DNA of 64,000 bases from Bacteroides finegoldii DSM 17565 (lineage in GTDB: Bacteria > Bacteroidota > Bacteroidia > Bacteroidales > Bacteroidaceae). The notes beneath the pieces are model-generated. The model worked only from the letters and a program-made list of their open reading frames with translations, searched no databases and was not told where the DNA came from. The position numbers and the translations under genes are program-made. Where the stretch lies: assembly GCF_000156195.1 (NCBI RefSeq), contig NZ_GG688322.1, positions 100,692-164,691 on the forward strand. The letters run 5' to 3'. Below, one piece after another: positions 1 through 9,652 of this stretch. The number at the start of each line of letters is the position of its first letter. Position 1 is the first letter of the stretch.

Positions 1-138
1 AATAGAACAATTGCCGATGCGCATAATGTAGAAACAGTACCGGCTTTCCTTCTATTGCATAAGGGGCATGAATTATGGAGGCAGGTAGGAGAGCTTACGG
101 TAGAAGAGTTGAAAGAGGTATTAGATGATTTCCAGTAA
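1..138 (+). CDS. Thioredoxin-fold protein, C-terminal part only
   Basis: The window opens inside an open frame that runs 45 codons to a TAA at 136-138. The translated tail contains TVPAF, the cis-proline loop typical of the thioredoxin fold, followed by a strand (LLLHKG) and a final helix ending in ELKEVLDDFQ. This is what the last third of a thioredoxin or thioredoxin-like disulfide reductase looks like. The CxxC active site would lie upstream of the window, so I cannot tell a classical thioredoxin from a related reductase. The gene ends 110 bases before a 22-bp-periodic repeat that separates it from a convergent gene. Confidence 0.7.
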   Translation, partial: NRTIADAHNVETVPAFLLLHKGHELWRQVGELTVEELKEVLDDFQ

Positions 139-247
139 ATCGTTTGTAATCTTTTATTGGCATATATGAAAATGACCTTTTCTTTTTCAGATGAAAAAAT
201 GGGTGTTCTTAATGTGTTGATATTTAGTTTGTTATGAAAGCTCATTT

Positions 248-347
248 TTCCTTTAAAAGAAACGGGTGGTTCCTTTTAAAGGAACCACCCGTTCGACACC
301 GAGAAACATCCTGTTTCTTTTAAAGGAACGAGCTGTTTCTTTAAAGA
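248..347. repeat. 22-bp-periodic array of TTCC...GGAAC palindromes
   Basis: Related units begin at 248, 270, 292, 314 and 336, exactly 22 bases apart. Most follow the pattern TTC(C/T)TTT(T)AAAGRAAC plus six variable bases, so each unit is itself a palindrome; the unit at 292 and the last one are degenerate. Positions 261-276 and 278-293 form a perfect 16-bp inverted repeat around one base. The array lies between convergent genes, so the big hairpin could end transcription from either side, but the regular spacing is more than a terminator needs. Confidence 0.75.
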
Positions 348-383
348 TGGATATTAAAAAGTTTACTTTGTAATGATTTTATC

Positions 384-1151
384 TTATTGAAGCTTTTTAA
401 GTTCTTCTTGTAAGATGACCGGTTCGTTAGTGGTGATGAAATCTACCTTTTGTTCGATCAGCGATTTCATATCTTCCACTTCGTCCACAGTCCATACGTT
501 AACTTTCAAGCCGAGGTCGTGAGCTTCTTTGATCCATTCGGGGTGTTTCTTGATCACTCCCATGTGATAGTCCAGACCGGCAGCGCCAAGTTCTTTCAAC
601 TCTTTGGGAGTCAATTCTCCGTTAAGGTAATATACCGGAGTACCGGCAGGAGCCAGACGGATAAACTCTTTCATGGCATGTAGAGAGAACGTGATATATT
701 CCATACGGTTTTCCAGTCCCATTTTCTTTACCATGGCAACGATTCCTTGTACCGCTTTAGTCTCGCGTTTCTTGTTGCTATGCGCTTTCAGTTCGAGAAT
801 CAATTGGGTTTTACAGTTTTTTCCGGTTTCCAGATACTGTTCCAGGCTGGGTAAGTTTTCTCCGTTGGATAATTTAAGTCCGGTCAGCGCATCACCTTTG
901 GAATATTCCATCGGCCTCATCTTATATACGGGATCATGGTTAACCACCAACTTGTTATCCTTCGCAATCCATACGTCAAATTCTGAACCGTAACAACCGA
1001 TGGAATCTGCTTTTAGAAGTGATGAAATACTGTTCTGCGATGATCCCGGAGTTTTCCAGAAACCACGGTGAGCTATTACTTTTGTCTGTGCCTGCATACA
1101 ACAAGCAGCCATTAGAAGGGCAGAAGCCATCATCATTTTTTTTAAATTCAT
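384..1151 (-). CDS. Exported glycerophosphodiester phosphodiesterase
   Basis: This 255-residue protein belongs to the GDPD family, which splits glycerophosphodiesters into glycerol-3-phosphate and an alcohol. Visible family residues are H28-R29-G30 at the start of the barrel, E57 and D59 in EFDVW, and H72 in NHDP, which together form the metal and catalytic site. The C-terminal part keeps the NVWTVDE and FITTNEP strands of the TIM barrel. The N-terminus is a signal sequence; LMAAC could be a lipobox, but cleavage after AQA is also possible, so it is either a lipoprotein or a periplasmic enzyme. It stands alone, with its own promoter-like box at 1198-1205. Confidence 0.9.
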   Translation of the reverse strand: MNLKKMMMASALLMAACCMQAQTKVIAHRGFWKTPGSSQNSISSLLKADSIGCYGSEFDVWIAKDNKLVVNHDPVYKMRPMEYSKGDALTGLKLSNGENLPSLEQYLETGKNCKTQLILELKAHSNKKRETKAVQGIVAMVKKMGLENRMEYITFSLHAMKEFIRLAPAGTPVYYLNGELTPKELKELGAAGLDYHMGVIKKHPEWIKEAHDLGLKVNVWTVDEVEDMKSLIEQKVDFITTNEPVILQEELKKLQ

Positions 1152-1197
1152 TTGTTTGGTCTTTTAAAAGTTTGATAGATTTAATTGGGTTTGGCCT

Positions 1198-1205
1198 CAA
1201 AATTA
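1198..1205 (-). promoter_or_regulatory. Promoter -7 box for the glycerophosphodiesterase gene
   Basis: Read on the minus strand the box is TAATTTTG, matching the Bacteroides TAnnTTTG element. It lies about 46 bases upstream of the start codon. An imperfect inverted repeat (AACGCA...TGCGTT, about 1216-1250) sits just behind it. Confidence 0.5.
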
Positions 1206-1375
1206 TAAAAAAGAAAACGCAAATCAGACAATAATATGCTAATCTGCGTTAATCCTTGGGATTTTAGAATAGAAATGCTACAAAAGAGTGTCAAAAATAA
1301 AACAGTCTGTCATAAAAACATTCTCCGGACACGTCTGATAGTTTGCACAAAAGGAATTTGTCACTCTTTTATTAA

Positions 1376-3043
1376 TCAGGTATAGGCCTCTTCATGTATT
1401 CCTTTCACAGCACGTCCGCTAGGCTCGTTCAGATTCCTGAAAGCAATATCCCATGCCAGTGCTTCTGCTGTGGAGCAGGCTACACTCGGAACACTGGGGA
1501 CGGTACGTGCTGCGCTTTCACTGGGGAAGTGCTCTTCGAAAATGCTACGATAGTAGTACTCTTCTTTGTTTTGTGGCGTATTGATCGGGAAACGTTCGGC
1601 AGCATGTTCCATTTGCTCATCGCTCACGGCAGCTGCTGTGATTTCCCTCAATGTGTCAATCCATGAATATCCTACACCGTCACTGAACTGCTCTTTCTGT
1701 CTCCAAGCCACACTTTCCGGTAACATATCGGCAAAGGCTTCGCGAACAATTCGTTTCTCAATTTCCTTTCCGGGGCACATTTTAGCTTTCGGGTTCAGGT
1801 TCATTGCCACGTCGAGAAATTCTTTATCAAGGAAAGGGACGCGTCCTTCTACTCCCCATGCTGACAAACTTTTATTGGCACGGAGGCAATCGTACATGTG
1901 TAACTTTGAAAGTTTACGTACTGTTTCTTCGTGAAATGCCTGTGGAGTAGGGGCCTTGTGGAAATACAGATACCCCCCGAAAACTTCATCAGCACCTTCA
2001 CCGCTCAACACCATTTTGATCCCCATTGATTTGATGACACGCGCTAATAAATACATGGGAGTGGAAGCGCGTACGGTAGTTACATCATACGTCTCGATGA
2101 AATAAATTACATCGCGAACAGCATCCAGACCTTCCTGAACGGTGTAGTTGATCTCATGATGGACGGTACCGATATATTCGGCCACCTCACGCGCTTTAAT
2201 CAAATCGGGCGCGCCCTTTAGACCGATGGCGAAAGAGTGAAGTTGAGGCCACCACGCATCACTTGCACCGTCTGTTTCTATACGTTTTGCCGCATATTTT
2301 TTGGCAATGGCAGAGATAACGGAACTATCCAACCCGCCCGAAAGCAACACTCCATACGGTACGTCACTCATTAACTGGCGGTGCACAGCCTCTTCCAATG
2401 CCACTTTCACATCCTCGGTTTGTGCATCATTCTCTTTGACAGTTTCATATTCTGTCCAGTCGCGCGAATACCAACGTTTCATTTTTCCCTCTTTACTATA
2501 GAAATAATGTCCGGGAAGGAATACTTCATATTCGTCACAAAATCCTTCGAGAGCTTTCAACTCGCTGCCGAAGTAGATTTTTCCCTCTTTATCTTTTCCT
2601 ATATATAAAGGAATAACCCCTATCGGATCGCGGGCAATCAGAAATTCATCCTTTTCCTCATCATAAAGAACGAAAGCGAAGATACCGCTGATATCTTCCA
2701 AAAAATGGATGCCTTTATCTTTGTAAAGGGCAAGAATTACCTCACAGTCACTTCCGGTTTGAAAGTTATATTTTCCCGCATATTTAGCGCGAATATCACG
2801 GTGATTGTAAATCTCACCGTTGACGGCGAGCACCTGTTTATGATCGGGAGAGTATAACGGCTGCCCGCCACTCTGCGGGTCGACAATAGAAAGACGTTCG
2901 TGTGCCAGGATGGCACTTCCGCCTACATAGATTCCGCTCCAGTCCGGTCCGCGATGACGGATCTTCTGGGCCATTTTCAGTGCTTTATCTCTTAGTTCTT
3001 TCGTTTGAACTTTGATGTTGAGTATACCTGCTATTCCACACAT
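1376..3043 (-). CDS. asnB: Asparagine synthetase B, glutamine-hydrolysing
   Basis: AsnB makes asparagine from aspartate, ATP and glutamine in the cytoplasm. The 555-residue length matches the bacterial family. The protein starts MCGIAG, so Cys2 becomes the N-terminal nucleophile of the class II glutaminase domain after Met removal; RHRGPD and NGEIYNH are its glutamine-binding motifs. The synthetase half has the pyrophosphatase motif LLSGGLDSS near residues 232-240 and SGEGADEVFGGY further on. It is downstream of gltB and gltD on the same strand. The gap to gltD holds a tandem repeat and hairpin, and no clear promoter box was seen, so cotranscription with gltBD is plausible but unproven. Confidence 0.96.
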   Translation of the reverse strand: MCGIAGILNIKVQTKELRDKALKMAQKIRHRGPDWSGIYVGGSAILAHERLSIVDPQSGGQPLYSPDHKQVLAVNGEIYNHRDIRAKYAGKYNFQTGSDCEVILALYKDKGIHFLEDISGIFAFVLYDEEKDEFLIARDPIGVIPLYIGKDKEGKIYFGSELKALEGFCDEYEVFLPGHYFYSKEGKMKRWYSRDWTEYETVKENDAQTEDVKVALEEAVHRQLMSDVPYGVLLSGGLDSSVISAIAKKYAAKRIETDGASDAWWPQLHSFAIGLKGAPDLIKAREVAEYIGTVHHEINYTVQEGLDAVRDVIYFIETYDVTTVRASTPMYLLARVIKSMGIKMVLSGEGADEVFGGYLYFHKAPTPQAFHEETVRKLSKLHMYDCLRANKSLSAWGVEGRVPFLDKEFLDVAMNLNPKAKMCPGKEIEKRIVREAFADMLPESVAWRQKEQFSDGVGYSWIDTLREITAAAVSDEQMEHAAERFPINTPQNKEEYYYRSIFEEHFPSESAARTVPSVPSVACSTAEALAWDIAFRNLNEPSGRAVKGIHEEAYT

Positions 3044-3125
3044 AACTTTAATTTTTAGAGGGGTAATGTAATCTGTTGATTGTTTATTCGCTATTTCTAA
3101 GAAGCTGATTAGCTATTCTTAATTC

Positions 3126-3209
3126 GTTCCATAATTGTTATCGTTTAGTTCCACAACTGTTTCCCTTTAGTTCCATATCTGTTATCCTTTAGTTCCACAG
3201 ATATGGAAC
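3126..3209. repeat. 22-bp tandem repeat with embedded hairpin between gltD and asnB
   Basis: Four units of the form GTTCCAYAnnTGTTnyCnTTTA begin at 3126, 3148, 3170 and 3192, exactly 22 bases apart. The third and fourth units are arranged so that 3170-3182 and 3197-3209 form a perfect 13-bp inverted repeat (GTTCCATATCTGT and its complement) around a 14-base loop. On the minus strand, transcription leaving gltD would fold this hairpin just before asnB. Confidence 0.8.
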
Positions 3210-3256
3210 GAACCGATAATAGTAATCGAGCTTCTTGTTGTACACTGTTGCAAAAC

Positions 3257-4597
3257 TTATTGTATTAGATAAGCATCTATTTCCGCAGCAGCCTTTCGTC
3301 CTCCCGCCATGGCGCGTACCACCAGGCTGGCACCAGTCTCGGCATCACCGGCTAGGAATACATTCTTTGCAAATTTCGGTTGCTCCGGTTTCAGGAATCC
3401 CATTGCCAATAATACCATATCAGCTTCGATGACTTCCTTCTTCCCTGTTGGTTTCATCGTGGGACGTCCGCCATCTGCTGCCGGAATCCATTCCACTTCT
3501 TCCACTTCTACACCTGTCACTTTTCCATTCTTTCCGAGGAACTGATTGGAAGCCAGGCACCAGCGGCGTGTACAACCTTCTTCATGGCTGGAAGTCGTTT
3601 TGAAGACTGCCGGCCATTGTGGCCAAGGAGTAGCCGGATTGTAGCCGACAGGAGGTTTCGGCATGATTTCGATTTGAGTGACACTGACGGCTCCCTGTCT
3701 CACACTGGTTCCGATGCAGTCGGAACCAGTGTCTCCGCCACCTATCACAAGTACTTTTTTGCCTTTGGCATTCACCAATTTATCTTTTGAGAAAGTCTGT
3801 CCTGCCAGAATCCTATTCTGTTGTGCCAGCATTTCGAGTGCGAAATGAATCCCTTTCAGTTCGCGTCCCGGAATACTCAAGTCACGTGCAGTCGGCGTTC
3901 CGGTACAGATGCAGTAAGCGTCGAATCCTTCCGGCAAATGATTGACGTCTATTTCTACTCCCATTTCAAACTGTATTCCTTCTGCAGCCAATATCTTCAT
4001 CCGTCGGTCAATTACATTCTTATCCAGTTTGAAATTAGGAATACCGAATCGTAATAATCCTCCGGGCGCTTCATCCTTATCAAATAAAGTAACGCTATAT
4101 CCTTTTAAATTCAGCTGATTAGCCACTACCAATCCGGCAGGACCCGCACCAATCACCGCCACTTTCTTTCCGTTTCTTCTCGGCGTCTTTACCTGTATAT
4201 ATCCTTCACGAAAAGCCGCTTCCACGATAGCTGCTTCATTCTCGCGAATAGTCACCGGCTGATCGCAGGAAAGTTTCAACACACACGATTTCTCGCAAAG
4301 AGCAGGACAAATACGTCCCGTAAATTCCGGAAAATCGCAAGTAGACGACAATACTTCGTATGCCTCCTTCCATTTTCCCCTGTATAATGCGTCCTGCCAT
4401 TCCGGTTGTTTATTTCCTATCGGGCATGCCCAATGACAGAAAGGTACACCGCAATCCATACAGCGTGACGCCTGCAATTTACGGCTGTTTGTATTCAAAG
4501 TCTGTTCTACCTGACTATAGTCAGTGATTCGCTCGTTTACAGGGCGGTATCCCGCCTCTTGTCGAGGTATATTTAGAAATGCTTTAGGATTTCCCAT
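3257..4597 (-). CDS. gltD: Glutamate synthase small subunit
   Basis: GltD is the flavoprotein partner of GltB: it takes electrons from NAD(P)H and passes them through iron-sulfur clusters to the large subunit, where 2-oxoglutarate and glutamine-derived ammonia become glutamate. The N-terminal third carries the cysteine clusters CMDCGVPFCHWACP and CPALCEKSC. Two dinucleotide-binding motifs follow, VIGAGPAG (FAD) and VIGGGDTGSDC (NAD(P)H), and the C-terminus ends with AGDAETGASLVVRA, the usual FAD contact. The 446-residue length is a little below the E. coli protein. It lies downstream of gltB on the same strand, separated by a 115-base stem-loop element. Confidence 0.96.
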   Translation of the reverse strand: MGNPKAFLNIPRQEAGYRPVNERITDYSQVEQTLNTNSRKLQASRCMDCGVPFCHWACPIGNKQPEWQDALYRGKWKEAYEVLSSTCDFPEFTGRICPALCEKSCVLKLSCDQPVTIRENEAAIVEAAFREGYIQVKTPRRNGKKVAVIGAGPAGLVVANQLNLKGYSVTLFDKDEAPGGLLRFGIPNFKLDKNVIDRRMKILAAEGIQFEMGVEIDVNHLPEGFDAYCICTGTPTARDLSIPGRELKGIHFALEMLAQQNRILAGQTFSKDKLVNAKGKKVLVIGGGDTGSDCIGTSVRQGAVSVTQIEIMPKPPVGYNPATPWPQWPAVFKTTSSHEEGCTRRWCLASNQFLGKNGKVTGVEVEEVEWIPAADGGRPTMKPTGKKEVIEADMVLLAMGFLKPEQPKFAKNVFLAGDAETGASLVVRAMAGGRKAAAEIDAYLIQ

Positions 4598-4603
4598 CTT
4601 GTT

Positions 4604-4718
4604 ATTTACTATTTGACGATTTACTATTTACTATTTTTAGACTATCTTGTCATTTGCTATTTGACTATTTACAGACTATACATTCAAATAGTAAATTGTA
4701 AATAGTCAAATTGTAAAT
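4604..4718. repeat. Long-arm inverted repeat between gltB and gltD
   Basis: Arms at 4604-4636 and 4686-4718 are 33 bases long and complementary at 30 positions. They are built from short sub-repeats of the kind ATTTACTATTTGAC. The right arm ends on the base next to the gltB stop codon and the left arm lies 6 bases beyond the gltD start, so the element fills nearly the whole gap. The same sequence family recurs at 11526-11639. Confidence 0.85.
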
Positions 4719-7700
4719 CTAATAGTCTCTTTGCATGTCTGCAATTTTTTGTTGTAATTTTCTCATCTGTTCCTCCTGCAATACTTTTTTGTATTCGATG
4801 GGTACTACTTGGATGAACTGGTCTGCATAATGATTCCAGTTGTCAAGCATGGTACGGGCTAGTTTTGAGCCTGTGTACAGATAATGTTGGCGGATTAGTT
4901 CGTGTAGCTCCTTCCGGTAGCTGGCTTCTTCGATGAGTGACAGTTCCACCATTTCCATGTTGCAGAAATAATCGAAGTTGCCATCCTTGTTCCATACGTA
5001 AGCCACACCGCCACTCATACCGGCTGCAAAGTTACGTCCGGTTTGCCCGAGGACTACCACACGACCTCCTGTCATGTATTCGCAACAATGGTCGCCCACA
5101 CCTTCCACTACGGCAACTGCACCGGAGTTACGAACTGCGAAACGTTCTCCTACACGACCGTTGATATATACTTCACCGCTTGTTGCTCCATAAAGCAAGG
5201 TATTACCGGCAATTGTATTCTTTTCGGCTTCGAAGTTGCTGCGGATAGGAGGCAATACGGAGATGCGTCCGCCGCTCAATCCTTTACCCAGATAATCGTT
5301 CGCTTCACCTTCCAGTTTAAAGTTAACTCCCGGTACGAGGAAAGCCCCGAAAGACTGACCTGCCGAGCCTTTGAACTTCACATTCAGCGTATGTTCCGGC
5401 AATCCTTTGGCACCGTATTTCTTGGCAATCACTCCGGAGAGCATCGCACCTATTGCACGGTCTGTATTGGCAATCGTATATTCTAAAGAAATCTCTTTCT
5501 CATGTTCAATAGCTTCTTGTGCCGCATCAATGAGGGTTACATCCTTTACAGTAGAAACACCGTGATCCTGATCGATGACATGGCGGATAGCCGCGTTGTT
5601 ATCAATGCGTGCCAGCAATTTGGTGAAGTCGATTAACGCATGTTTCGGATTCGGGTCGTTGGTAACGGATTTGCGTTCGATCAAGTCTGTGCGCCCGATA
5701 ATATCATCCATTCTGGTGAATCCCATTTCGGCCAAATGCTCGCGGACCTCCTGTGCCAGGAATGTGAAGAAATTTACCAAATATTCACTACGCCCATGAA
5801 AGCGTTTACGTAATTCCTCATTCTGTGTGGCAACTCCCACTGGACAAGTATTCTGATGGCATTTGCGCATCATTACACACCCTAATACAATCAATGCCGA
5901 AGTGGCGAAGCCATATTCTTCGGCACCCATTAGCGCCATTAAGATGATGTCACGTCCGGTTTTCAGTTGTCCGTCGGCTTGCAGAACTACTTGCCCACGA
6001 AGTCCGTTCAAAACCAATGTTTGTTGTGTCTCGCTCAATCCCAATTCCGGTGAGATGCCCGCATAACGGATAGAAGAAGCCGGAGAAGCACCTGTTCCCC
6101 CTTCAGCACCGGAGATGACAATCAGGTCCGCCTTTGCTTTTGCCACCCCGGCGGCAATTGTACCGACGCCGCTTTCTGCTACCAGTTTCACACTGATTTT
6201 GGCCTGTGGATTTACATTTTTCAGATCGAAGATTAATTGTGCCAAATCCTCAATCGAATAAATATCATGATGAGGTGGGGGAGAAATCAGTGAAATTCCC
6301 GGAATGGAATGGCGTGTTTTTGCAATCACATCATTCACTTTAAATCCCGGAAGTTGTCCGCCTTCACCCGGCTTTGCTCCCTGTGCTATCTTAATCTGAA
6401 TCTCGTCCGCATTAACCAGATATTCTGCCGTTACACCGAAACGTCCGGAAGCTACCTGCTTGATTGCACTTCGTAAGGAACTGCCATCGGGCAGCGGTTG
6501 GAAACGGGCAGCGTCCTCGCCACCTTCACCGGTATTACTGCGCCCGTGAATTTTATTCATGGCAATAGCCATTGCCTCATGAGCCTCTTTGCTGATAGAA
6601 CCAAAAGACATGGCCCCCGTGACGAAACGATGCAGAATGTTTTCCACCGGTTCTACCTGATCGATCGAAATCGGATTACGACGGAATCCCAGAAAGTCAC
6701 GAAGGAAAATAGGCTTCTCTTTTTCGTCTACCAAATGAGTATATTCTTTAAACTTCTTGTAACTTCCCAGCCGTGTAGCCAATTGCAGCGTACTGATTGT
6801 TTCCGGATTCCATGCGTGCTTTTCTCCGTCTTTGCGGAAGGCATACAAACCGTTGTTTTTTAATAATGGAAGGTTGAAAGTAGAAGATGGAGAGTTACTT
6901 TGTGTTCCTTCATTTCCATTTTTGATTTCTGAAAATCCTTCCTCATGGAAAGCAATGGCATCTCTGGCTATTTCTTCCAGGCGAATACCTCCGATGGGCG
7001 AACCGAGTCCACCGAAATAGGCCTTACTCAATTCTTCGCTCAAACCGACGGCTTCGAAGATCTTTGCGCCACGATAAGAGCGGATGGTAGAGATCCCCAT
7101 TTTACTCATGATTTTAAACAAGCCTTTGCAGATGGATTTGATATAATTCTTTTCAGCAGTGGCATAATCCAACTGAATATCCCTGTCTTTAACCAAGCGG
7201 TCGAGAACGGCGAATGCCATGTAAGGATTCAGGGCACTTGCTCCGAAACCCAGTAATAACGCAGCGTGCATTACCTCACGTATTTCACCGCTTTCTACAA
7301 TCAATGCTGTTTGTACACGTTTGCCGACTGAAATCAGATGGTGATGAACGGCGCTTACTGCCAGCAATGAAGGAATAGTGGCATGGGTAATATCCACGTC
7401 ACGGTCGGTCAGGACAATGTAGTTTACGCCTTCCGTCACAGATTCTTCCGCCATTTTACAAAGGCTGTTCAGTGCCTCCTGCAATCCGGCTTTCCCTTTC
7501 GCTGCTTCAAATAACATGGGCAGTTTGACCGTTTTGAAACCTTTATAGCGGATATTACAAAGAATATCCAGTTGTGTATTGCTCAAAATTGGATGATTCA
7601 GGCGGACCATTTTGCAATGACTCTCGCTGGGTGTCAGGATATTCATGCCGACTGCCCCGATGTATTCAGTTAATGACATTACCAGTTCTTCGCGGAGCGG

Positions 7701-9314
7701 GTCAATGGGAGGATTGGTCACTTGTGCAAATTGCTGCCGGAAATAGTTGTAAAGCAATTGCGGCTTATCCGAAAGTACAGCTAACGGAGTATCATTACCC
7801 ATTGAATGGATCGGTTCTGCTCCGCTGCTTGCCATCGGCATAATCAGTTTTTCGATATCCTCTTTGGAGTAGCCGAAAGTGCGAAGCATACAGTCGTAGT
7901 TTTCTACATGATGAGGTACTTTGCGTCCGCTCTTCAGTTCATCCAGTTCGATTCGGTTCGTAGACAACCAGGTGCGGTAAGGTTTGGCTTCAGCCAACTG
8001 TTTTTTCAGTTCGCCATCATAATAAATTTCACCTTTTTCCGTATCTACCAGCAAAATCTTACCGGGCTGTAAACGACCTTTTTCTTTGATGTCTCCCGGT
8101 TCGAAATCCATCACACCGACTTCCGAAGCCACTACCATCATATCGTTTTTAGTAATCAGATAACGGGCAGGGCGCAGGCCGTTACGGTCGAGCATACCTC
8201 CGGCAAATCGTCCGTCACTGAAGAGAAGTGCAGCCGGTCCGTCCCACGGTTCCATCAGGATAGAGTGGTATTCGTAGAATGATTTCAGATCCTCGCTGAT
8301 GGGATTCTTTTCGTTGAAAGATTCCGGCACGAGCATAGCCATGGCGTGTGGCAGGCTCAACCCCGACATCACCAGGAACTCCAGTACATTATCCAGGGAA
8401 GCACTGTCGCTCATGCCCGGTTGTATAATCGGACGAAGTTCTTTTATATCACCCAAGGTAGGAGTGGAGAGTACGCTTTCGCGGGCTTCCATCCATCCGC
8501 GGTTACCACGGATCGTGTTGATTTCACCGTTGTGTGCCAGCAGGCGGAATGGTTGTGCCAATCCCCATGTAGGGAATGTATTGGTACTGAAACGGGAGTG
8601 CACCAGTGCCAGTCCGCTGGTAAAATAGCTATTCGTCAGGTCCGGATAGTAGTTGCGCAGTTGCAACGACGAAAGCATACCTTTATATATAATACTTTTT
8701 GTAGAAAGCGAAACAACATAAAAATCGTCTTTTGTCGGAATGGATGACAGTCTGACCTTATTCTCGATTCTTTTCCGGATCAGATATAACTTCCGGTCGG
8801 CAGTTTCCGTTTCTGTAAATCCGGTGATGAATACTTGCTTGATGTCTGGTTCGTTTGCCAGAGCAGATTCTCCTAGAATTTCAGGGCAGGTGGGTACATT
8901 GCGCAGATGCATCAATGTGAGTCCTTCTTTTTCAATTTCTTCAATAATGATACTTAAAATGGCTGCCTGGTCTTTTCCATTTTTCGGCAAAAATAGCAAT
9001 CCTGTGCCGTACCGTCCTTTTTCGGGTACAGGAATACCTTGCAATAAAATAAACTCATGCGGAATTTGCAGCATGATACCTGCACCGTCGCCGGTTTTGT
9101 TATCCGCACCTTCGGCACCGCGGTGGCGCATGTTCTCTAATACCTTTAAAGCCGACTCAACAATGTCGTGTGACTTTTCTCCATGAATGTTTACCAGCAT
9201 ACCAACACCGCAGGCATCGTGTTCGTATGCCGCATTATACAAGCCCATCAGTTTGGGCTGTCGTTGGTAAGGGGATCCTTCTGTTACGTTGTTAAAAAGT
9301 TCTTGTTTCTTCAT
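4719..9314 (-). CDS. gltB: Glutamate synthase large subunit
   Basis: GltB (1531 residues, the usual length) combines a class II glutaminase with an FMN-containing glutamate synthase domain. A propeptide precedes the nucleophile: Cys35 in EHDACGVGM should become N-terminal after cleavage. RHRGAEGAD and the NGEIN loop identify the glutaminase domain. The central and synthase domains keep GEGGEDAARFQP, the PGEGGQLPG and SPPPHHDIYSIEDL segments, and the 3Fe-4S cysteines in CVMMRKCHQNTCPVG. The C-terminal beta-helix shows its glycine-rich repeats (GGRVVVLGQTGRNFAAGMSGG). It heads the minus-strand group gltB-gltD-asnB and diverges from glmS. Confidence 0.97.
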   Translation of the reverse strand: MKKQELFNNVTEGSPYQRQPKLMGLYNAAYEHDACGVGMLVNIHGEKSHDIVESALKVLENMRHRGAEGADNKTGDGAGIMLQIPHEFILLQGIPVPEKGRYGTGLLFLPKNGKDQAAILSIIIEEIEKEGLTLMHLRNVPTCPEILGESALANEPDIKQVFITGFTETETADRKLYLIRKRIENKVRLSSIPTKDDFYVVSLSTKSIIYKGMLSSLQLRNYYPDLTNSYFTSGLALVHSRFSTNTFPTWGLAQPFRLLAHNGEINTIRGNRGWMEARESVLSTPTLGDIKELRPIIQPGMSDSASLDNVLEFLVMSGLSLPHAMAMLVPESFNEKNPISEDLKSFYEYHSILMEPWDGPAALLFSDGRFAGGMLDRNGLRPARYLITKNDMMVVASEVGVMDFEPGDIKEKGRLQPGKILLVDTEKGEIYYDGELKKQLAEAKPYRTWLSTNRIELDELKSGRKVPHHVENYDCMLRTFGYSKEDIEKLIMPMASSGAEPIHSMGNDTPLAVLSDKPQLLYNYFRQQFAQVTNPPIDPLREELVMSLTEYIGAVGMNILTPSESHCKMVRLNHPILSNTQLDILCNIRYKGFKTVKLPMLFEAAKGKAGLQEALNSLCKMAEESVTEGVNYIVLTDRDVDITHATIPSLLAVSAVHHHLISVGKRVQTALIVESGEIREVMHAALLLGFGASALNPYMAFAVLDRLVKDRDIQLDYATAEKNYIKSICKGLFKIMSKMGISTIRSYRGAKIFEAVGLSEELSKAYFGGLGSPIGGIRLEEIARDAIAFHEEGFSEIKNGNEGTQSNSPSSTFNLPLLKNNGLYAFRKDGEKHAWNPETISTLQLATRLGSYKKFKEYTHLVDEKEKPIFLRDFLGFRRNPISIDQVEPVENILHRFVTGAMSFGSISKEAHEAMAIAMNKIHGRSNTGEGGEDAARFQPLPDGSSLRSAIKQVASGRFGVTAEYLVNADEIQIKIAQGAKPGEGGQLPGFKVNDVIAKTRHSIPGISLISPPPHHDIYSIEDLAQLIFDLKNVNPQAKISVKLVAESGVGTIAAGVAKAKADLIVISGAEGGTGASPASSIRYAGISPELGLSETQQTLVLNGLRGQVVLQADGQLKTGRDIILMALMGAEEYGFATSALIVLGCVMMRKCHQNTCPVGVATQNEELRKRFHGRSEYLVNFFTFLAQEVREHLAEMGFTRMDDIIGRTDLIERKSVTNDPNPKHALIDFTKLLARIDNNAAIRHVIDQDHGVSTVKDVTLIDAAQEAIEHEKEISLEYTIANTDRAIGAMLSGVIAKKYGAKGLPEHTLNVKFKGSAGQSFGAFLVPGVNFKLEGEANDYLGKGLSGGRISVLPPIRSNFEAEKNTIAGNTLLYGATSGEVYINGRVGERFAVRNSGAVAVVEGVGDHCCEYMTGGRVVVLGQTGRNFAAGMSGGVAYVWNKDGNFDYFCNMEMVELSLIEEASYRKELHELIRQHYLYTGSKLARTMLDNWNHYADQFIQVVPIEYKKVLQEEQMRKLQQKIADMQRDY

Positions 9315-9367
9315 TCTTACTAGCTTTATTGTATGATAATACCTAATTGAAGTGTCAATTTGTTCGG

Positions 9368-9375
9368 CAAAGTTA
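9368..9375 (-). promoter_or_regulatory. Promoter -7 box for gltB
   Basis: On the minus strand the sequence is TAACTTTG, a match to TAnnTTTG, about 53 bases upstream of the gltB start codon. Confidence 0.5.
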
Positions 9376-9644
9376 GTGGTTTAATTTCAAAATGATAGTA
9401 AAATATAAGTTTTCTGTAACGCGAAATTAAAAGAAGAGCCTGTCTTCTTCTAATTTGTAATTAAAAGAGGGAGATTTACTTTTAATTTGTTAGCTCTTTT
9501 GGGTTAATGGTGAGTTAATTGTAATTTGTTTCTTTTTGAGCTAAAAATAATATATTATTTAACTTTTTGATGTGTTTACAACTTTTTTATGCGTTTCTGT
9601 CAAATAAATATGCTTTTTGTTGTCTTTATGTTATTTGTAATGTG

Positions 9645-9652
9645 TATATTTG
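9645..9652 (+). promoter_or_regulatory. Promoter -7 box for glmS
   Basis: TATATTTG matches the Bacteroides TAnnTTTG box and lies 24 bases upstream of the glmS ATG, giving a leader of about 20 bases. TTG-containing sequence about 22 bases upstream could serve as the -33 element. Confidence 0.6.

Noticed and set aside
248..347. The 22-bp array as a CRISPR
   Set aside because: Units are contiguous, differ from one another and have no unique spacers, and no cas genes are present.
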